Shown here: positions 9,029 through 16,744 of the stretch, one piece after another | How positions within the stretch are numbered: the first letter of the stretch is position 1 | How the letters are laid out: every line of letters starts with the position of its first letter | Assembly (NCBI RefSeq): GCF_001881565.1 | Contig: NZ_MPDJ01000016.1 | Span: 12,251 to 67,254, forward strand | DNA: 55,004 nucleotides | DNA from: Eisenbergiella tayi | Lineage (GTDB): Bacteria; Bacillota; Clostridia; Lachnospirales; Lachnospiraceae | Direction: 5' to 3' | Notes under the pieces: model-generated | The model's input: only the letters and a program-made list of their open reading frames with translations | Told to the model about the DNA's origin: nothing | Databases searched by the model: none | Made by a program: the position numbers and the translations under genes

Positions 9029-9081
9029 TTGAAAATATTTAAAAATACGGTACAATAATATTATAAATAAAATTTATAAAC
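9029..9081 (+). promoter_or_regulatory. Promoter and operator-like repeat before the LacI gene
   Basis: TTGAAA (9029-9034), a 16-base spacer and TACAAT (9051-9056). The palindrome TTTATAAA follows at 9073-9080 in an AT-rich stretch. The same octamer recurs three times after the regulator gene, which suggests autoregulation. Nothing else is evident in 8869-9159. Confidence 0.55.
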
Positions 9082-9159
9082 GAATTATACGAAATTGTCA
9101 GGCGTGATTTTTCATCATTTCCCAACGGTTTCGTATATTTTGTAAAAGAGGGGAAAATC

Positions 9160-10203
9160 GTGGCAATTAAATCCAAGGAACTGGCTAAATTACTGGGTGT
9201 ATCTACAGCAACCATGTCGCTTGTCCTGAATCATAAGCCGGGAATAAGCGATGAGCTTCGCGGGTCGCTCCTTTCCAGAATTCAGGAAATGGGTTATGGT
9301 TATATGATCAAAGAGGCGGAGGAAGCGGAAACGGGCGGCAGTGCGGTATCCGCCAAAAATATTGCTTATATTATTCTTGCCGATCATCAGGAGGAAGGGG
9401 ATGAGGGCGCTTTTTTTCCGCCGGTAATTGAGGGCGCGGAACGGGAGGCCAGGCGGCTCGGATACCATTTTTCCATCATACATATGTATGATGAGAAGGC
9501 GGGGAGGCTTCGGGAGAGTATAAAAAAAGAGCAGTATGCGGGAATGGTGGTTTATGCCGATATGATGAGTCCGGGGCTGAAGAAGGAGCTGGATGGGACG
9601 GATATTCCGTATGTGATGCTGGACTGCTACGATCCGGATATCAGGGCCAGCTCCGTTACGGTGAATAACCGTCAGGGAATTTATACGGCCGTCCGTTATC
9701 TGTTGGAAAAAGGGCATACTGAAATCGGATATGTATCTTCGGGAACATCCCGCAGCTCCCTTGTGGAGAGGCGCCGCTGTTTTTCCTATGCCTGTGAGGA
9801 TCTGGAAGTGAAGATGTGTCCGGATTGGAATATCGTAACCAATGGTTCGGGACTTGAGGCCCAGGCGTATCTGGAGGGATTGTGGAAGAGCGGCGTGAAG
9901 CCGCCCACAGCGCTGCTGGTGGAGAATGATATGCTGGCAATTCCCGTGTACAGGGCCTTGAAGCGGGCAGGGTATACCGTACCGGATGATGTATCGGTTA
10001 TCGGTTTCGACGGGCGCAGTATCTGCAGCATAATGGAGCCTACGCTTACCACAATGCGTGTTCCCCGCAGGCTGTTGGGGAGGACCCTGATCATGCTGCT
10101 TAACGGGAAAATTGATATGAGAAGCCGTTCTATGGAGGATGTTCCGATTCGTCTGGAAATGAATGCGGAGCTGGTGGAAATGGCCAGTGTCCGTAAGCTA
10201 TAG
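9160..10203 (+). CDS. LacI-family transcriptional regulator
   Basis: A 347-residue DNA-binding regulator. The N-terminal helix-turn-helix reads IKSKELAKLLGVSTATMSLVLN (about 2-23), followed by a hinge and a periplasmic-binding-like effector domain with TVNNRQGIYTAVRYLLEKGH and VSVIGFDGRSICSIMEPTLTT. The start is GTG, preceded by AGAGGGG, and the HTH would be cut by any later start. Such proteins usually repress sugar genes in the absence of an inducer. No structural gene follows on the same strand; instead a strong promoter with operator-like palindromes lies about 105 bp downstream. Confidence 0.92.
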   Translation: MAIKSKELAKLLGVSTATMSLVLNHKPGISDELRGSLLSRIQEMGYGYMIKEAEEAETGGSAVSAKNIAYIILADHQEEGDEGAFFPPVIEGAEREARRLGYHFSIIHMYDEKAGRLRESIKKEQYAGMVVYADMMSPGLKKELDGTDIPYVMLDCYDPDIRASSVTVNNRQGIYTAVRYLLEKGHTEIGYVSSGTSRSSLVERRRCFSYACEDLEVKMCPDWNIVTNGSGLEAQAYLEGLWKSGVKPPTALLVENDMLAIPVYRALKRAGYTVPDDVSVIGFDGRSICSIMEPTLTTMRVPRRLLGRTLIMLLNGKIDMRSRSMEDVPIRLEMNAELVEMASVRKL

Positions 10204-10275
10204 AGCGTAAGGCCTGGAATTTTTTGAATCTCCGAATCTCTGAAAAAATGTGATATGTAAATTTAATTTATGAAA

Positions 10276-10336
10276 TTTATAAAAAATAAAAATATTTATA
10301 AAAAGTGTTGACAAGTTTATAAACCTGGTATATGAT
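10276..10336 (+). promoter_or_regulatory. Strong promoter with three operator-like palindromes and no downstream gene
   Basis: TTGACA (10308-10313), a 17-base spacer and TATGAT (10331-10336) form a near-consensus promoter. TTTATAAA occurs at 10276-10283, 10295-10302 and 10316-10323. The last lies inside the spacer as the longer palindrome GTTTATAAAC. Spacing of 19 and 21 bp puts the sites on similar faces of the helix. The sites match the one before the LacI gene, so LacI control is likely. Confidence 0.7.
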
Positions 10337-10342
10337 AAAGCC

Positions 10343-10733
10343 AAGTTGAAAGTCATCAACCCACAAAATTAGCCGGTACAGCTACGGCTGTGCCGGCACC
10401 CCCCCCCTTAAGTGTTATTAGCTTATATCTCCGGTTTCCATGCCGGTTTTCGATAACTGATTTGTCAGACATAAAAAACATGGAAGAATAGTCAGGACGT
10501 TTATACCAGAAGGTGTGAGCGCCTTTTTACTCCGGGAAGAAAGAATATTTTGAACCCGGAAATGGAAGATTTCTGTAAGCGGGCATGCCTGCCTGGCAGG
10601 AACCTTCACCGGCTGCGGCGGATATTGGCTTATTACAGCCAATCCCCCTCCCCAATCTGCCGCAGCAACCCCCCCTCTTTTTTTATTGTTATACATTAAA
10701 AATGACCGTCTCTTTATGGAGGCGGTCATTTTT
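10343..10733 (+). ncRNA. Possible non-coding transcript from the LacI-region promoter
   Basis: From the promoter at 10308-10336 to the terminator at 10698-10733 there is no plus-strand open frame with a ribosome-binding site. The stretch has a GCCGGTACAGC/GCTGTGCCGGC-like hairpin at about 10371-10397 and a longer stem at about 10611-10668 (GCTGCGGC with GCCGCAGC around ATTGGCT/AGCCAAT). It may be a regulated small RNA, or the leader left after loss of a sugar operon. Sequence alone cannot decide. Confidence 0.35.
10698..10733. terminator. Bidirectional terminator
   Basis: AAAAATGACCG (10698-10708) pairs with CGGTCATTTTT (10723-10733), with A and T tracts on both flanks. It can end a plus-strand transcript from 10343 and the minus-strand Mrp transcript. 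Confidence 0.8.
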
Positions 10734-10735
10734 AT

Positions 10736-10778
10736 TTCAGGCAGCGGATGGCCCGCAAGGCAAGGCTCGCTGCCTGAA
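10736..10778. repeat. Hairpin near the Mrp stop
   Basis: TTCAGGCAGCG (10736-10746) pairs perfectly with CGCTGCCTGAA (10768-10778). It lies between the Mrp stop and the terminator and may protect the 3' end of that mRNA. Confidence 0.5.
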
Positions 10779-10825
10779 CTGTTTGCTGCATTATCTGTTG
10801 GAACTGCCGGATACTATGGCAGCAT

Positions 10826-11656
10826 TTATTGACACATTTTTTCAATGGAGGCAGAAAGCTCCGAAAGCCAGGGGGCATCCAGCGCCTCGATTTCACCTAA
10901 ATCGCAGGCCGCCGCAATGGCAGGATTTACAGGAAGCTTTGCAACTGCGGAAATATTGTGTTTGGCGGCGACTTCTTCGATATGGCTTTCTCCGAAGATG
11001 CTGTGTCTGCTGTGGCAGTCGGGACATTCGTAATACGACATATTTTCCACGATGCCAAGAACAGGTATATTCATCATCTCCGCCATTTTTACAGCTTTTT
11101 CCACAATAACGGATACCAGCTCCTGGGGAGAAGTTACCACAATGATTCCTTTCAGGGGAAGGGATTGGAAAACCGTCAAAGGAACGTCCCCGGTTCCGGG
11201 AGGCATGTCCACAAACATATAGTCTACATTGTCCCAGATAACCTCGCTCCAGAACTGGCTTACCGCTCCGGCAATTACCGGGCCGCGCCACAGGACGGGA
11301 TCGGTATCATTATCCAAAAGAAGGTTGATGGACATGATATCAATCCCTCCCCGGGTTTTTACGGGAATCAGTCCCATTTCATTGGCATAGGCTTTTTCAT
11401 GCATTCCGAAAGCTTTGGGGATGGAGGGGCCGGTAATATCGGCGTCCATAATGGCGGTATGATATCCCTTTTTCTGCATGGAGGAGGCCATAAGGGAGGT
11501 GACCAGGGATTTTCCCACGCCTCCTTTGCCGCTGACTACCGCGATGACATTTTTAATGCTGGACATTTCATGGGGCTCCTGAAGAAGGCTTTTGGGATCC
11601 CGATCATTGCAGGATTCCTTGCAGGAGGAGCAATTATGGCTGCAGTTTTCACTCAT
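10826..11656 (-). CDS. Mrp/NBP35-family iron-sulfur carrier ATPase
   Basis: A 276-residue P-loop ATPase of the Mrp/NBP35 type, cytoplasmic proteins that carry and transfer Fe-S clusters. The deviant Walker A is SGKGGVGKS. The N-terminus has a Cys cluster (CSHNCSSCKESC) like that of NBP35, and the C-terminal part has the metal-binding CPDC. The start at 11656 is preferred because AAAGGA lies 9 bases upstream; the in-frame ATG at 11674 overlaps that site. It lies downstream of the DUF134 and desulfoferrodoxin genes on the same strand, separated by two hairpins, and may be part of the same oxidative-stress/Fe-S response. Confidence 0.9.
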   Translation of the reverse strand: MSENCSHNCSSCKESCNDRDPKSLLQEPHEMSSIKNVIAVVSGKGGVGKSLVTSLMASSMQKKGYHTAIMDADITGPSIPKAFGMHEKAYANEMGLIPVKTRGGIDIMSINLLLDNDTDPVLWRGPVIAGAVSQFWSEVIWDNVDYMFVDMPPGTGDVPLTVFQSLPLKGIIVVTSPQELVSVIVEKAVKMAEMMNIPVLGIVENMSYYECPDCHSRHSIFGESHIEEVAAKHNISAVAKLPVNPAIAAACDLGEIEALDAPWLSELSASIEKMCQ

Positions 11657-11692
11657 TTGATTGATTCCTTTCACATGTGCTTAGTATTGTTG

Positions 11693-11776
11693 CGATACCC
11701 GGGCATATGGCCGGGGTATCGGAATAACCGGTTATAACGATCGGAAAGCTCACAAAGCGGCTGCTTTGTGAGCTTT
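11693..11776 (-). terminator. Two hairpins between desulfoferrodoxin and Mrp genes
   Basis: AAAGCTCACAAAGC (11747-11760) pairs with GCTTTGTGAGCTTT (11763-11776), close after the desulfoferrodoxin stop. A second stem, GATACCC...GGGTATC, lies at 11693-11719. Neither has a long T run on the minus strand, so read-through into Mrp is possible. Confidence 0.55.
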
Positions 11777-11812
11777 GGATTCCTTTCCGGACAGGCCTGG
11801 AAGGAAATAAAA

Positions 11813-12193
11813 TTACAGTTCGGTTTTCCACAAACCGTGAAGATTACAGTAAGCATATACGGCAACAGGCTTTGCACCGCCGGTATGGAAGGCTGCTTCG
11901 GGAGCTTCTCCGGGAACCAGATCCTTACGGAATCCGCCGTTTTCCAGCTCCAGATAAATCCATTCAATGTGATGCTCTTCCAGCATGGGATGAACGGCGC
12001 TGCCTACCTGAACCTTTACCAGTTCTCCCTCAACGGTTACGGCAGGAACGTGTTTTTCTGCGCTGGCGTCTACGGTATTTGCTTTCAGTTCTTCCATTTT
12101 CTCACCGCAGCAGATAACAGGAACTCCTGCGTCATGAATCATTTCCACCAGGTTGCCGCAATGTCTGCAGATATAAAATTTTACTTTACTCAT
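11813..12193 (-). CDS. Desulfoferrodoxin (superoxide reductase)
   Basis: A 126-residue, two-domain superoxide reductase. The N-terminal rubredoxin-like part has CRHCG and ICCG for an Fe(Cys)4 centre. The catalytic domain has EKHVP, HHIEW and CNLHG, supplying the four His and one Cys of the reactive iron site. It reduces superoxide to hydrogen peroxide in the cytoplasm of anaerobes, taking electrons from rubredoxin; a rubredoxin gene is at 33226. It follows the DUF134 regulator gene closely on the same strand and probably shares its promoter and Fur-family box. Confidence 0.95.
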   Translation of the reverse strand: MSKVKFYICRHCGNLVEMIHDAGVPVICCGEKMEELKANTVDASAEKHVPAVTVEGELVKVQVGSAVHPMLEEHHIEWIYLELENGGFRKDLVPGEAPEAAFHTGGAKPVAVYAYCNLHGLWKTEL

Positions 12194-12277
12194 ATTCTTT
12201 TCTCCTTTTCTTTCCGGTTTACCGGATGCAAAATTAATGGTTTTTTATTTTTAAATGCATCTTGTATTAAAAAGATG

Positions 12278-12664
12278 TCATTCCTTTGCAGTTCTGTTTT
12301 CCTGCTCCTGAAGGTTCTGGGGGCAATTCTTCCTCCTGCGGCATTCACCCGCGGGGCAGCAGCCGTTTCCGTCACACAGCCGGAAGGATCCGCCTTTTAT
12401 ATGAAGAAGTTTTCCGTTTACGAGGGAATCTGCCATTTTTTTCCGGGCTTCATTGTATATCATCTGTACGGTGGAGCGTGCGATGGACATTCTCTTCGCG
12501 CATTCCTCCTGATTGCATCCAAGCAGATCAATCAGCCGGATACATTCATATTCATCAATGGTCATGCAGATGCATTCTTTTTCGCTGCAGCTGTGGTTTA
12601 CGGGTCCGAAGGTAGAGGACTTTGGCATGCAGCAGATATTCCGTTCCTTAGTTGGCCGGGGCAT
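12278..12664 (-). CDS. DUF134-family HTH protein
   Basis: A 128-residue DUF134 protein, with the typical opening MPRPTKERNICCMPKS. A helix-turn-helix-like segment follows (IDEYECIRLIDLLGCNQEECAKRMSIARSTVQ), then a Cys-rich tail (CDGNGCCPAGECRRRKNC) that may bind metal. The start at 12664 is preferred over 12727 because it is canonical for the family and GAGGTGAT precedes it. Members are putative DNA-binding regulators often found near redox or Fe-S genes. Here it is first in the superoxide reductase group. Confidence 0.88.
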   Translation of the reverse strand: MPRPTKERNICCMPKSSTFGPVNHSCSEKECICMTIDEYECIRLIDLLGCNQEECAKRMSIARSTVQMIYNEARKKMADSLVNGKLLHIKGGSFRLCDGNGCCPAGECRRRKNCPQNLQEQENRTAKE

Positions 12665-12718
12665 ATCATCACCTCGCATTTCCGGCTTGTGTAATTGGCA
12701 TATGCTGTTTACATCTTC

Positions 12719-12746
12719 ATTATACATAAATGAGAAAAGATGTCAA
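12719..12746 (-). promoter_or_regulatory. Promoter of the DUF134-desulfoferrodoxin genes
   Basis: On the minus strand, TTGACA (12746-12741), a 16-base spacer and TATAAT (12724-12719): both boxes are consensus. Confidence 0.8.
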
Positions 12747-12753
12747 TAGAAAA

Positions 12754-12768
12754 TGATAATAATTATTG
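12754..12768. promoter_or_regulatory. Fur/PerR-type operator
   Basis: TGATAATAATTATTG matches the 7-1-7 Fur-family palindrome TGATAATnATTATCA at all but two positions, and the PerR form TTATAATnATTATAA at all but three. It lies 7 bases upstream of the -35 of the desulfoferrodoxin promoter. Iron or peroxide control by a Fur-family protein is inferred. Confidence 0.6.
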
Positions 12769-12801
12769 TTTTTATTTTGCGAGGGGTGATCGTGGGAGGG
12801 C

Positions 12802-13176
12802 GGATAAATGCATCCGTCACAGGGGCTTTGGTTCCCTGGCGTCATGGCGATGGCCTGGCGTTTGTCTCCGGCCCGGGGGCGTTTGGGGGTGTGGTTGGGG
12901 ATCCAGCCTCAAAAACGGGGTGTTTCTAAATGTTCCGTTCAGCCGGGAGGCTGCCAACGCGGCAGAACTCCTCGCCTAAGCGGGCTTCGCCGCTTCGGCT
13001 CGTCAGACATGCCGCTAAGAACGGCAGTCTCCCGGCTGAACGGAACATTAAGAAACATCACCGTTTTTTCTGATGGATCTCCAACCACATCCCCAAACGC
13101 CCCCGGGCCGGAGACAAACGCCAGGCCATCGCCATGACGCCAGGGAACGAAGCCCCTGTGACGGATGCATTTATCC
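12802..13176 (+). repeat. Giant hairpin, family B, copy 1
   Basis: About 375 bp. The left arm beginning GGATAAATGCATCCGTCAC is inverted at the right end, and imperfect pairing of roughly 150 nt continues inward to GTTCAGCCGGGAG / CTCCCGGCTGAAC. The core contains CTGCCAACGCGGC (12951-12963), GAACTCCTC (12965-12973) and CGTCAGACA (13001-13009). All three blocks recur on the minus strand at 49952-49993, in the other family B hairpin. Open frames across it lack ribosome-binding sites and mirror one another, so they are shadows of the inverted repeat. The flanks (12781-12800 and 13176-13340) are G-rich on the plus strand. Confidence 0.9.
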
Positions 13177-13370
13177 TGGGGATTGTGTGTGGAGGGGGCA
13201 AAAAGGGAAATGAGAATTATGGGGGAGGGAAAAGAGGGGGGATTTTTTTTAAGGTTTTTTTAAATTGGTAAAGAAATATTGTAAGTGAGGTGGGTATCGT
13301 TTATAGTGGGTAGTGTAGGTGGCGCCCGGGGGACGGGCGGTATAATATGGATAGGTAAGGAGAAGGGATT

Positions 13371-14156
13371 ATGTATCAGCATCATGAAGAGTCTTTGAAA
13401 ATACTGGAGGATATGTTCCGGGGGAGGGAGGAGGTAATCGCTCTTGTTTTCGGGGGATCTGTGGCTAAGGGGATGGAGCGGCCGGATTCGGATCTGGATG
13501 CGATGGTGATTGTTACGCAGGAGTATTTTGAACAGTGTATGAAGGAGAATCGGACGGCGGAGTGTCTTTCGGGGTGTACTTATGAGGGCGGTTATTTTGA
13601 TATTAAGTATATGACGAAGGATTTTCTGGAGCAGGCGGCTTTGAAGGGGAGTGAGCCTACGAGGAATTCGTTTGTTAAGTCGAGGGTGCTTTTTTCGAGG
13701 GATCCGGAAATTGAGGGGCTTGTGGCGGCTATTCCTGTTTTTCAGGAGAAGGAGAGGGAGGAGAAGCTGCTTTCGTTTTTCAGTGATCTGGAGCTGAATT
13801 ATAATTATTTTTGGAAGTGCTGTAAACCGGACGGGTATATGAAGATGCGGACGGGGAGTGAGATTGTGTATGCTTTGTATCGTCTGATTCTGCAGGAGAA
13901 GAGGGTGCTTTTTCCCTGTAACCGGAGGCTGGAGGCTGCTGTGGAGGGGATTGAGGATAAGCCGGAGGGATTTGTGGAGAAGTGCAGGGAATTCTGTGAG
14001 AGTATGGATTCTGATCTGCTGGATGAGATTGTGGAGAGTTATTTTGCATGGACGTCGTATGATTATCCTAAGGATCATAATATCTGTTGTTCCCAGTATT
14101 GTCTGGATTTTGAAAAGTGGTGGCTTTTCCCAAGGCCGTTGATCGCGGAATGGTAA
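13371..14156 (+). CDS. Nucleotidyltransferase-domain protein
   Basis: A 261-residue cytoplasmic protein with the polymerase-beta/aminoglycoside-nucleotidyltransferase signature FGGSVAKGMERPDSDLD (about 27-43), giving GS plus D41 and D43 as metal ligands. The remainder is helical and ends Trp-rich. The family transfers nucleotidyl groups to small molecules or proteins; the acceptor is unknown here. Codon use is striking: almost every third base is G or T, with only about 3 exceptions in roughly 68 codons near 13536-13740, unlike most genes in the window. The gene starts 195 bp after the family B hairpin. Confidence 0.8.
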   Translation: MYQHHEESLKILEDMFRGREEVIALVFGGSVAKGMERPDSDLDAMVIVTQEYFEQCMKENRTAECLSGCTYEGGYFDIKYMTKDFLEQAALKGSEPTRNSFVKSRVLFSRDPEIEGLVAAIPVFQEKEREEKLLSFFSDLELNYNYFWKCCKPDGYMKMRTGSEIVYALYRLILQEKRVLFPCNRRLEAAVEGIEDKPEGFVEKCREFCESMDSDLLDEIVESYFAWTSYDYPKDHNICCSQYCLDFEKWWLFPRPLIAEW

Positions 14157-14274
14157 GAAGTATTCTTTTTAGTAGGTAATATGAGATTTGTGATATAGGA
14201 TAAGGCATTTTTTTGTGGTATTATGTCTGCGGCAGAAAGAAAAGAAAACAGGATTTAAAAGGAGGAGGCGGCAA

Positions 14275-15561
14275 ATGGAGAAAAAATTGCCTGAATCGTT
14301 GCAGAAGCTGATTAAGAAGGTGGAGGAGGCTTTCCCGGAGGATCCCAGGATGGTGCAGCTGTTTATAAACTGTTTTACCAATACTCTGGATACTACGGTG
14401 AAGCGGCTTGAGGACGGGACTACTTATATTATTACCGGGGATATACCGGCTATGTGGCTGCGGGACAGTGTGGCGCAGATCCGGCCTTATCTCATGGCGG
14501 CGGGAGAGGATAAGGAGATTGCGGACATGCTGGTGGGGCTTGTTCGGAAGCAGTTCTTTTATGTGAATCTGGATCCTTATGCGAATGCTTTTAATCAGGA
14601 GGCTAACGGCAACTGCTGGGAGCATGATGAGACGGATATGCTGCCGTGGATATGGGAGCGGAAGTATGAGCTGGATTCTTTGTGTTATCCGATTCAGCTG
14701 GCTTATCTGGTGTGGAAAAATACGGGGCGTACGGATCATTTTGATGAAACCTTTGTGAAGGGGGTACGCAGGATCCTGGAGGTCTGGCGTACGGAACAGC
14801 ATCATGAGGAGCGGTCGCCGTATCATTTTGTGCGTAAGAACTGTTATTTTACGGATACGCTTTCCCGGGGAGGGAAGGGTGCTCTGGTTAAGTCGGGGAC
14901 GGGGCTGATTTGGTCAGGCTTCCGGCCGAGTGATGATTCCTGTGTCTATGGTTATCTGATTCCTTCGAATATGTTTGCTGTGGTGGTGCTGGGATATCTG
15001 GCGGAGATAGCAAATCAGGTGCTGGGGGATGAAGCGCTTGCGGCGGAGGCGGAAGCTTTCCGGATGGAAGTGAAGGAGGCCATTGAAACGCTGGCCGTGG
15101 TGAAGAATGAGTATTATGGAAGGATTTATGCCTATGAAACAGATGGGTACGGGCAGTTCCTTCTGATGGATGACGCCAACGTGCCCAGTCTTCTTTCGAT
15201 GGAATATCTGGGTTATGATGGAGATCGGGAAGTGATGGAGAATACACGGCGTTTCATACTCAGTGAAGGGAATCCTTATTATTTTAAGGGAAAAGCGGCA
15301 GGAGGAATCGGAAGTCCCCATGTGCCTCCTTATTATATCTGGCATATCGGGCTGGCCGTTCAGGGAATGACGGAGTCTTCCAAAGAAGAGAAGCTTCGTA
15401 TTCTGCAGCTGATGCGTGATACGGACGGCGGGACGGGAATGATGCATGAAGGTTTTCATGTGGATGATCCCACCAAATTCACAAGGGAGTGGTTTTCCTG
15501 GGCGAATGCGGTGTTCTGTGAGCTGGTTCTGGATTACTGCGGTGTTCGTGTGGTACGGTAA
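14275..15561 (+). CDS. GH125 exo-alpha-1,6-mannosidase
   Basis: A 428-residue glycoside hydrolase of family GH125, metal-independent enzymes that remove terminal alpha-1,6-mannose as found in N-glycans. Characteristic segments are TGDIPAMWLRDS (54-65), QFFYVNLDPYANAFN, MDDANVPSLLSMEYLG and GMMHEGFHVDDPTKFTREWFSWANA. The start at 14275 follows AAAGGAGGAGG. There is no signal peptide, so it is cytoplasmic. Its 5' half shares the G/T-ending codon bias of the preceding gene and the bias fades toward the 3' end. It sits just before a PHP phosphoesterase and the sulfatase/GH20/beta-mannosidase locus. Confidence 0.92.
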   Translation: MEKKLPESLQKLIKKVEEAFPEDPRMVQLFINCFTNTLDTTVKRLEDGTTYIITGDIPAMWLRDSVAQIRPYLMAAGEDKEIADMLVGLVRKQFFYVNLDPYANAFNQEANGNCWEHDETDMLPWIWERKYELDSLCYPIQLAYLVWKNTGRTDHFDETFVKGVRRILEVWRTEQHHEERSPYHFVRKNCYFTDTLSRGGKGALVKSGTGLIWSGFRPSDDSCVYGYLIPSNMFAVVVLGYLAEIANQVLGDEALAAEAEAFRMEVKEAIETLAVVKNEYYGRIYAYETDGYGQFLLMDDANVPSLLSMEYLGYDGDREVMENTRRFILSEGNPYYFKGKAAGGIGSPHVPPYYIWHIGLAVQGMTESSKEEKLRILQLMRDTDGGTGMMHEGFHVDDPTKFTREWFSWANAVFCELVLDYCGVRVVR

Positions 15562-15634
15562 AGACGGGTTGAAGGAGAGGCTTCAATCTTAATAAATGGG
15601 TTTGTGAGGGATACACAGACAGGAGGGTATAAGA

Positions 15635-16624
15635 ATGGGAACATTTTATTTGTTACCGAAAGAAGGAACTTTTTATAAAGCAAATCTGCACTGCCATACG
15701 GTGGTCTCCGACGGGGATCTGACGCCGGAGCAGGTGAAGGAAGCATATATGGGTCAGGGCTATTCTATTGTTGCTTTTACGGATCACAACAAATACTGCA
15801 AGCATGAGGAGCTGAACGACGAGGGATTCCTGAGTATTGCGGCATACGAAGCGAATATTGACCAGTTTTCGCCTCATGAGGATGCCTGGCCGAACCTGAA
15901 GGTTTATCATTTTAATTTTTATGATAAATATCCGGAAAGAAGGGAAAAGGAAGAAAAGATTCCCATGCCCTTACGCCGCTATAATGATATAGAGTACATT
16001 AACGGTTATATTGATTTGATGAAGACGGAGGGCTTTCTGGCCTGTTATAACCATCCTTACTGGTCTTTGCAGAATTATGAGGATTATAAGGATTTAAGAG
16101 GGCTGTGGGGAATGGAGATTTATAACCATGGCTGCGAGCATGACGGGCTGTATGGTTTTAATCCCCAGTCCTATGATGAAATGCTTCGTACGGGGCAGCG
16201 GATCTTCACGGTTGCCACGGATGATAATCATAACAGGGAGCCTTTTGATTCTCCGCTGTGTGATTCCTTTGGCGGGTTCGTTATGGTGAAGGCGGGAAGC
16301 CTGGATTATTCGGCGGTGATGGAAGCGCTGGAAAAAGGTGATTTTTATTTCTCCATGGGGCCTGAAATCAAAGAAGCCTACATACGGGATAACAGGCTTG
16401 TGGTGAAAACCTCGCCGGTGGAGAAGATTTTTGTGATTCAGGAGGGGCGTGACTGCTATAAGAAGCTGGCGCCCATAGGAGAAAGTATCACGGAAGCGGA
16501 ATTTGAGATCACCGGCAGGGAAGGGTATATCCGTGTGGAAATCCGGGACGGAAAAGGTCTTTATGCCGGAACCAATGCTTTCTGGATGGATAAAGTCATG
16601 TCGGCGCTGGCTGAGTCTGAATAG
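15635..16624 (+). CDS. PHP-domain metallo-phosphoesterase
   Basis: A 329-residue PHP-domain protein with the metal-binding motifs NLHCHTVVSDG (17-27), FTDHN (48-52), YNHPYW and TDDNHN. PHP proteins hydrolyse phosphoesters using a cluster of three metals. The C-terminal third (from about residue 240) is a beta-rich appendage seen in carbohydrate-linked PHP proteins. It follows GH125 with a GGAGG site and is followed by a terminator. A role with glycan phosphates is suggested by context only. Confidence 0.85.
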   Translation: MGTFYLLPKEGTFYKANLHCHTVVSDGDLTPEQVKEAYMGQGYSIVAFTDHNKYCKHEELNDEGFLSIAAYEANIDQFSPHEDAWPNLKVYHFNFYDKYPERREKEEKIPMPLRRYNDIEYINGYIDLMKTEGFLACYNHPYWSLQNYEDYKDLRGLWGMEIYNHGCEHDGLYGFNPQSYDEMLRTGQRIFTVATDDNHNREPFDSPLCDSFGGFVMVKAGSLDYSAVMEALEKGDFYFSMGPEIKEAYIRDNRLVVKTSPVEKIFVIQEGRDCYKKLAPIGESITEAEFEITGREGYIRVEIRDGKGLYAGTNAFWMDKVMSALAESE

Positions 16625-16681
16625 TCCGGAAAAAGAAAGTCCTGTGCCGGGGTGCCGAGTACAGAAAAGGTATCAATATAA

Positions 16682-16727
16682 AAAAAGCTCCGCCTGTTCC
16701 CTTATGTGGAAACGGGCGGGGCTTTTT
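16682..16727. terminator. Bidirectional terminator
   Basis: AAAAAGC-CGCC and GGCGG-GCTTTTT stems around a CTTATGTG loop, with A and T runs on both sides, between the convergent PHP and sulfatase genes. Confidence 0.85.
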
Positions 16728-16744
16728 GGATTCCGGCCATGGGG

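Noticed and set aside
12808..13137. Open reading frame inside the giant hairpin
   Set aside because: It runs through an inverted repeat, has no ribosome-binding site, and gives low-complexity Pro/Gly/Arg-rich sequence on both strands as expected from palindromic GC-rich DNA.
13371..15200. Recent gene transfer as the cause of unusual codon use
   Set aside because: The bias fades gradually within GH125 instead of ending at a gene boundary, and a mirror image appears at the other family B hairpin, so a local positional cause fits better.
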